Shown: piece by piece, positions 59,470 through 64,000 of the stretch
How the letters are laid out: each line of letters opens with the position of its first letter
Position numbering within the stretch: position 1 is the first letter of the stretch
From: Amycolatopsis sp. NBRC 101858
Lineage (GTDB): Bacteria > Actinomycetota > Actinomycetes > Mycobacteriales > Pseudonocardiaceae
Length of the DNA: 64,000 bases
Direction: 5' to 3'
Assembly (NCBI RefSeq): GCF_030269325.1
Contig: NZ_BSTD01000001.1
Coordinates: forward strand, 1,132,681 to 1,196,680
Made by a program: the position numbers and the translations under genes
Notes under the pieces: model-generated
What the model was told of the DNA's origin: nothing
The model's database searches: none
What the model saw: the letters and a program-made list of their open reading frames with translations, nothing else

Positions 59470-60636
59470 TCAGGTCGGCGGCGGCACGGTGGTCGTGGAC
59501 GGGACGGCCGAGGTGCTGACCGAGGTGACCGTCTGCCCGCACGTCGGCGTCGGCGTCGGCGTAGTGGTCGGATCGGTGGTGGTCGTCGTCGGGGTCGTCG
59601 TCGGCGACGGGCTCGTCACCGTGGTCATGCTCGTGATCGTCGTCGAGATCACGATCGTCTTCGGCGGGGCGCACACCGGCGACTTCGTCGTCGTCGGCGG
59701 CAGGGACGTGCCCGTCGTCGGCGGCGCGCTCGGTGTCGTGGTCGGGACCGGGGGCGGCGGGATCGCCGGCGGGGGCGGACCGGCCGCCGCGTTCGGGGCG
59801 CCGACCGGGACCGTGCTGTCCGGCACCTGCATGATCCCGTTGCGGTAGGCCTCGGCCCACAGGATCACGGTGTTCACGTACGTGTCGGAGTTGTTGTAGC
59901 GGTAGATCGCGCCGCGCAGCTGGTCCGGGTTCGCCAGGTCGAAGCCGCCGGAGCAGAGGTAGCGGCCGGTGGCCAGTGCCGCGTCGAAGATGTTGTTGGG
60001 GTCGGACTTGCCGTCGCCGTTGCCGTCGGAGGCGTACCCGCGCCAGGTCGCCGGGATGAACTGGGTCGGGCCGACCGCGCGGTCCCACACCGGGTCCGTG
60101 TCGAGCTCGCCGTGGTCGGTGTCCGGGATCGCGGCGAACGCGCCCTGGCCGTTGAGCTCCGGGCCGAGGATCGGCTCGCGGGTGGTGCCGTTCGCGTCGA
60201 CGTACCCGCCGCGGGCATGGTTGGACTCGATCCGGCCGATGCTGGCGATCAGGGCCCAGTCGATGTGGCACGCGGCCTGCTCGCGGCCGAGGATGTCGGC
60301 GGCGTTCTTGTACGCGGCGAGCGCGGTGGCGGGGATGCCGAGGGGGCCGTCGGGGAGTTCGTACGCCGGGAGCGGCAGCGGGGTGGGTGCGCCGGGGAGG
60401 GTGCCGTCGACGGCGATCTGCTGGATGGCGGCGTGCCCGGGGTCGTAGCCCTGGCCGAGTGCGGCGTCGCGGGTGTGGTCACCGGTCCCGCCGAGCCAGC
60501 CGAGGGTGATGCCGCCGGCGAGCAACGCCGGGATCACCGCGAAGATGCCGGTGATCAGGGGGTAGGCCGTGCGGTGGCGGAGCCCGAATCTTCGGGTGTG
60601 GCTCCCGACTGCGTCAGGCAGTCGCCGCACGCGCAT
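59470..60636 (-). CDS. Lytic transglycosylase-like wall hydrolase with Thr/Pro-rich tail
   Basis: 388 residues from ATG at 60636, GGAGGG upstream. An N-terminal basic segment and one membrane helix (TAYPLITGIFAVIPALLAGG) precede an SLT2/MltB-like catalytic domain: DWALIASIGRIESNHARGGY (catalytic Glu), GPTQFIPATWRGYASDGNGD, and LRGAIYRYNNSDTYVNTVI. The last 115 residues are a low-complexity Thr/Pro/Ser region, probably spanning the wall or glycosylated. It cleaves peptidoglycan strands to 1,6-anhydro products. Its 150-base leader is long enough for a structured riboswitch. It lies between DUF501 and ppx. Confidence 0.85.
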   Translation of the reverse strand: MRVRRLPDAVGSHTRRFGLRHRTAYPLITGIFAVIPALLAGGITLGWLGGTGDHTRDAALGQGYDPGHAAIQQIAVDGTLPGAPTPLPLPAYELPDGPLGIPATALAAYKNAADILGREQAACHIDWALIASIGRIESNHARGGYVDANGTTREPILGPELNGQGAFAAIPDTDHGELDTDPVWDRAVGPTQFIPATWRGYASDGNGDGKSDPNNIFDAALATGRYLCSGGFDLANPDQLRGAIYRYNNSDTYVNTVILWAEAYRNGIMQVPDSTVPVGAPNAAAGPPPPAIPPPPVPTTTPSAPPTTGTSLPPTTTKSPVCAPPKTIVISTTITSMTTVTSPSPTTTPTTTTTDPTTTPTPTPTCGQTVTSVSTSAVPSTTTVPPPT

Positions 60637-60786
60637 TGCTCTGAGCCCTCCTGGCCGGTTCGGTCCCACCCTCGGGTGACAGCCTGCCGTACCCGGGGCG
60701 CGGTTTCACCCCTTCGGGAGTCTGGATCTCGCCGGACGGGGGTTTTCGCTCACCCAGCCCAGTTATCTGTTTACGACGCGCGAGCG
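60637..60786 (-). ncRNA. Candidate structured 5' leader (possible c-di-AMP riboswitch)
   Basis: About 150 bases between DUF501 and the wall-hydrolase start contain several short complementary segments and GGGGTGAAACCGCG and GGGTACGGCAGGC blocks, reminiscent of the ydaO/yuaA c-di-AMP riboswitch that often precedes actinobacterial wall hydrolases. I cannot fold it reliably by eye, and part of the region may simply be a promoter. Confidence 0.35.
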
Positions 60787-61296
60787 TTACTCGGCACAGT
60801 CTCCCGTGGGCCACCCGTTCGCCTTAAGCAGCTCCAGGGTCTCGTCACCGAACGGATTCACACCCGGACCGACCGCGAGCGAGTGCGCGACGTGCACGTG
60901 CAGGCACTTGACGCGCCCGGGCATGCCGCCGGCGGTGACCTGGTGGCCGAGCGGCTCGATCGCGTCGCGCTCGGCGAGGTAGGTCTCGTGGGTGCGCTGG
61001 TAGTGCGCGGCCAGCTCGGGATCGGTGGAGAGCCGCTCGGTCATCTCCTTCATGATCCCGGACGCCTCGATCGTGCCGATCATCGAGTTCAGCTTCGGGC
61101 AGGTCAGGTAGTAGAGCGTCGGGAACGGCGTGCCGTTCTCCAGCCGCGGGCTGGTCTGCACCACCGACGGGTGGCCGCTCGGGCACCGCGCGGCCACGGC
61201 CCGCAGTGCCCGCGGCGGCCGTCCGAGCTGCTCCGCGATGATCTCGCGGTCGGCGTCGGTGACGGGCTCGAACCGGTGCTGCTGCGTGCTGTTCAC
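60787..61296 (-). CDS. DUF501 family protein
   Basis: 169 residues from a GTG at 61296. The DUF501 pattern is visible: EIIAEQLGRPPRALRAVAAR, the cysteine-containing CPSGHPSVVQTSPRLENGTPFPTLYYLTCP, and VKCLHVHVAHSLAVGPGVNPFGDE. The conserved His and Cys residues suggest metal binding, but no function is established. The gene occupies its usual place between ftsB and ppx in actinobacteria (compare Rv1025). Confidence 0.88.
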   Translation of the reverse strand: MNSTQQHRFEPVTDADREIIAEQLGRPPRALRAVAARCPSGHPSVVQTSPRLENGTPFPTLYYLTCPKLNSMIGTIEASGIMKEMTERLSTDPELAAHYQRTHETYLAERDAIEPLGHQVTAGGMPGRVKCLHVHVAHSLAVGPGVNPFGDETLELLKANGWPTGDCAE

Positions 61297-61323
61297 GCGG
61301 TCCAGGTTAGAGCGTCGGCCCGG

Positions 61324-61932
61324 CTAACCCGCAGAGACCTGGTTCCAGAGGTTCTCGTACCAGGAGCCGTCCGGGATCTGCTGCTGTCCCTGCTGCGGGG
61401 CCGCGTCCGGGGCCTTGTCCTCGGGCAGCTGGACGATGTACGGCGTCTCGCCCGGCTTGACGTACCGCAGCCGGCGCCGGGCCTCGGCCTCGATCTGCGC
61501 CGGGTCGCTCAGCTCCGCCTTGCGGCCCTGGAGCTGGGCGACCGTCTGCTGCAGCTGGGCCTGCTGCGCCTGCTGCTCACGGATCTCGGTCCGCTGGGCG
61601 AGGTACGTGCGCAGGGGCACGGCGATGGTGAACGCCAGCGCGCACACCACGATCGCCACCACCGCCGCGCGGCGGGTGGTGGACATGCCGAGCACCTTCG
61701 CCGCACCCGACGCACGCTTCGCCGCCAGGCTCCGGCGCAGCCGGGCCCGGGTGGTGTCCGCATCGCCGGTGCGGCGCCGCGCCGCCGCCGTGCCGTCCGC
61801 GGGCCGGGGCGGCCGGGAGCCCTGGTTTCCCGCGCGCGCCGCCTCGGGACGGCGGGCCGGCGCGGGCCGGTTGGCCCGCGAAGCCCCGCCGCCGCCTCGG
61901 CGGTTGCGCGTCGTCCTCCCCCGGTCGGCCAT
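61324..61932 (-). CDS. FtsB/DivIC-family septum formation initiator protein
   Basis: 202 residues from ATG at 61932. A long basic, disordered cytoplasmic N-terminus (about 90 residues; RGRTTRNRRGGGGASRA) precedes one membrane helix (AAVVAIVVCALAFTIAVPL) and an extracellular coiled coil (QRTEIREQQAQQAQLQQTV). A conserved end, RRRLRYVKPGETPYIVQLP, is typical of DivIC. It is a divisome component that pairs with FtsL and FtsQ. It starts seven bases after enolase and is probably co-transcribed with it. Confidence 0.88.
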   Translation of the reverse strand: MADRGRTTRNRRGGGGASRANRPAPARRPEAARAGNQGSRPPRPADGTAAARRRTGDADTTRARLRRSLAAKRASGAAKVLGMSTTRRAAVVAIVVCALAFTIAVPLRTYLAQRTEIREQQAQQAQLQQTVAQLQGRKAELSDPAQIEAEARRRLRYVKPGETPYIVQLPEDKAPDAAPQQGQQQIPDGSWYENLWNQVSAG

Positions 61933-61939
61933 GCCCGGC

Positions 61940-63310
<1,371 letters not shown>

Positions 63311-63327
63311 CTAGCCGTCCGGGCAGT

Positions 63328-63789
63328 TCACCCGTTGGAGGACTCACCGCCCGCGCGGATGGCTTGCCAGCCCGGCGGCAGCTCGACGTCGTCGGACGTC
63401 TGCTGCCAGAACGTCCAGCTGTTGCCCCCGAGGTCGGCGACGGTGAACACCCGGGCGCCGTAGGGCTGGTCCTGCGGCGGGTCGAGCTCGCCCTCCTCGC
63501 CGAGCACCGCCTCGATCCGCGCGTAGGCGTCGTCGACGTCGTCGACGTAGAGGATGTTGAGCTGGCCGACCGGCCCCTCGACGCCCTTGGCCGGGAAGTA
63601 GTCGGGCCCGACGCCGGCGATCTGGATCCGCGCGTCGCCCGCGCGCAACGTCGCCTGGAAGACCTCGCCGGCCCCGTCGCAGAACCGGACCTCCTCGGTG
63701 AACCCGAAGACCCTGGTCAGCCAGGCGAGCGCCGCCGTGGCGTCGGAGTAGTACAGGTAGGGCGCCAGGCCCCGGTACGGGCTGCTCAT
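63328..63789 (-). CDS. VOC (glyoxalase/bleomycin-resistance) family protein
   Basis: 153 residues from ATG at 63789. The vicinal-oxygen-chelate fold is suggested by two repeats: GLAPYLYYSDATAALAWLTR with DARIQIAGVG, and LNILYVDDVDDAYARIEAVL with GARVFTVADLGGNSWTFWQ. The metal-binding His of each half is not obvious, so it may be a binding protein rather than a glyoxalase. It is divergent from the partial gene at the right edge by 71 bases. Confidence 0.8.
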   Translation of the reverse strand: MSSPYRGLAPYLYYSDATAALAWLTRVFGFTEEVRFCDGAGEVFQATLRAGDARIQIAGVGPDYFPAKGVEGPVGQLNILYVDDVDDAYARIEAVLGEEGELDPPQDQPYGARVFTVADLGGNSWTFWQQTSDDVELPPGWQAIRAGGESSNG

Positions 63790-63860
63790 GGCGGGACAGT
63801 CCATCACGTCCCGATCGGCGGCGTGTGCAAGCCCCTCTTCCGAGGTAACGTGGGATGACC

Positions 63861-64000
63861 ATGACGGACGCCGCAGCTGCTTCGCAGCCTCCCGAGGAGT
63901 CGCGGTTCCATGCCTTCCGCCAGGCCGAGGATCTGGTCGCCCGCCGCCGTCCGCTGGACGCGCTGAAGGCGCTGCAGCCACTGCTGGATTCCGAAACGGA
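63861..64000 (+). CDS. Partial TPR-like protein (right edge)
   Basis: The first 46 residues are present, from ATG at 63861 (an in-frame ATG at 63855 is an alternative). The segment FRQAEDLVARRRPLDALKAL resembles the first tetratricopeptide helix pair. The gene continues beyond the window, so function cannot be assigned. Confidence 0.45.
   Translation, partial: MTDAAAASQPPEESRFHAFRQAEDLVARRRPLDALKALQPLLDSET

Noticed and set aside
59489-59848. Valine/glycine-rich plus-strand open frame
   Set aside because: It is the complement of the Thr/Pro low-complexity tail of the transglycosylase gene and has no start signal.

Overview
The window is a stretch of very GC-rich actinobacterial chromosome. 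Gene content points to Pseudonocardiales, most probably Amycolatopsis or a close relative. Supporting signs are the syntenic block eno / ftsB-like / DUF501 / ppx at 58.5-63.2 kb, two giant BTAD (SARP/AfsR-type) regulators, secreted chitinases with DasR-like (dre) boxes, an LAxTG surface protein, frequent GTG/TTG starts and ATGA/GTGA gene overlaps. I see no prophage, integrase, transposase or CRISPR array. This is inference from the sequence alone; no database was searched.

Layout. 0-3.4 kb: partial DHA2 efflux permease, YeeE/YedE sulfur transporter, LppU-like membrane protein, Bax-inhibitor-1 family protein. 3.7-9.5 kb: a Cna/SpaA-type surface protein with a class F sortase, a fused two-domain SDR reductase, and a DivIVA-like coiled-coil protein. 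9.5-10.2 kb: a frameshifted helix-turn-helix gene behind a perfect palindrome. 10.2-12.8 kb: amidase, atypical LuxR regulator and a tandem WXG100 pair. 12.9-20.4 kb: two large BTAD/ATPase regulators separated by a GC-rich hairpin repeat region. 20.5-25.5 kb: a leftward operon (LuxR regulator, sugar-binding lipoprotein, two permeases, GH1 beta-glucosidase), facing a GH3 lipoprotein. 26.8-31.9 kb: aldo/keto reductase, small conserved protein, MFS permease with divergent Lrp/AsnC regulator, small zinc-finger protein, methyltransferase. 32-35.8 kb: GH19 chitinase, type II thioesterase, secreted intradiol dioxygenase with a carbohydrate-binding module, AraC regulator. 36-39.2 kb: TQxA/LAxTG surface protein, TetR and P450 divergent pair. 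39.2-43.5 kb: coiled-coil plus GIY-YIG gene pair, an odd tRNA with a UAA anticodon, GH18 chitinase with a lectin domain. 43.7-50.6 kb: type II NADH dehydrogenase, type 5 uracil-DNA glycosylase with endonuclease V, S10 carboxypeptidase, and three tandem paralogous membrane proteins. 50.8-58.2 kb: subtilisin and a complete dipeptide/oligopeptide ABC operon. 58.5-64 kb: the conserved ppx / transglycosylase / DUF501 / ftsB / eno block, a VOC protein and a partial TPR-like gene.

How the genes fit together. A recurring theme is extracellular polymer use. Two chitinases carry plausible DasR boxes, a beta-glucoside uptake operon and a GH3 enzyme flank a shared regulatory gap, a secreted dioxygenase bears a CBM, and subtilisin lies next to peptide uptake. 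A second theme is local regulation by inverted repeats. Two paralogous LuxR-type regulators, both apparently without the phospho-acceptor aspartate, share the same CTTCAC...GTGAAG upstream pattern. The most unusual items are a six-unit 21-bp inverted repeat block that exactly fills a convergent gap (20353-20506), the GIY-YIG/coiled-coil pair beside a type-I tRNA with anticodon UAA, and the three-gene membrane family with a shared RxPVxAED motif.
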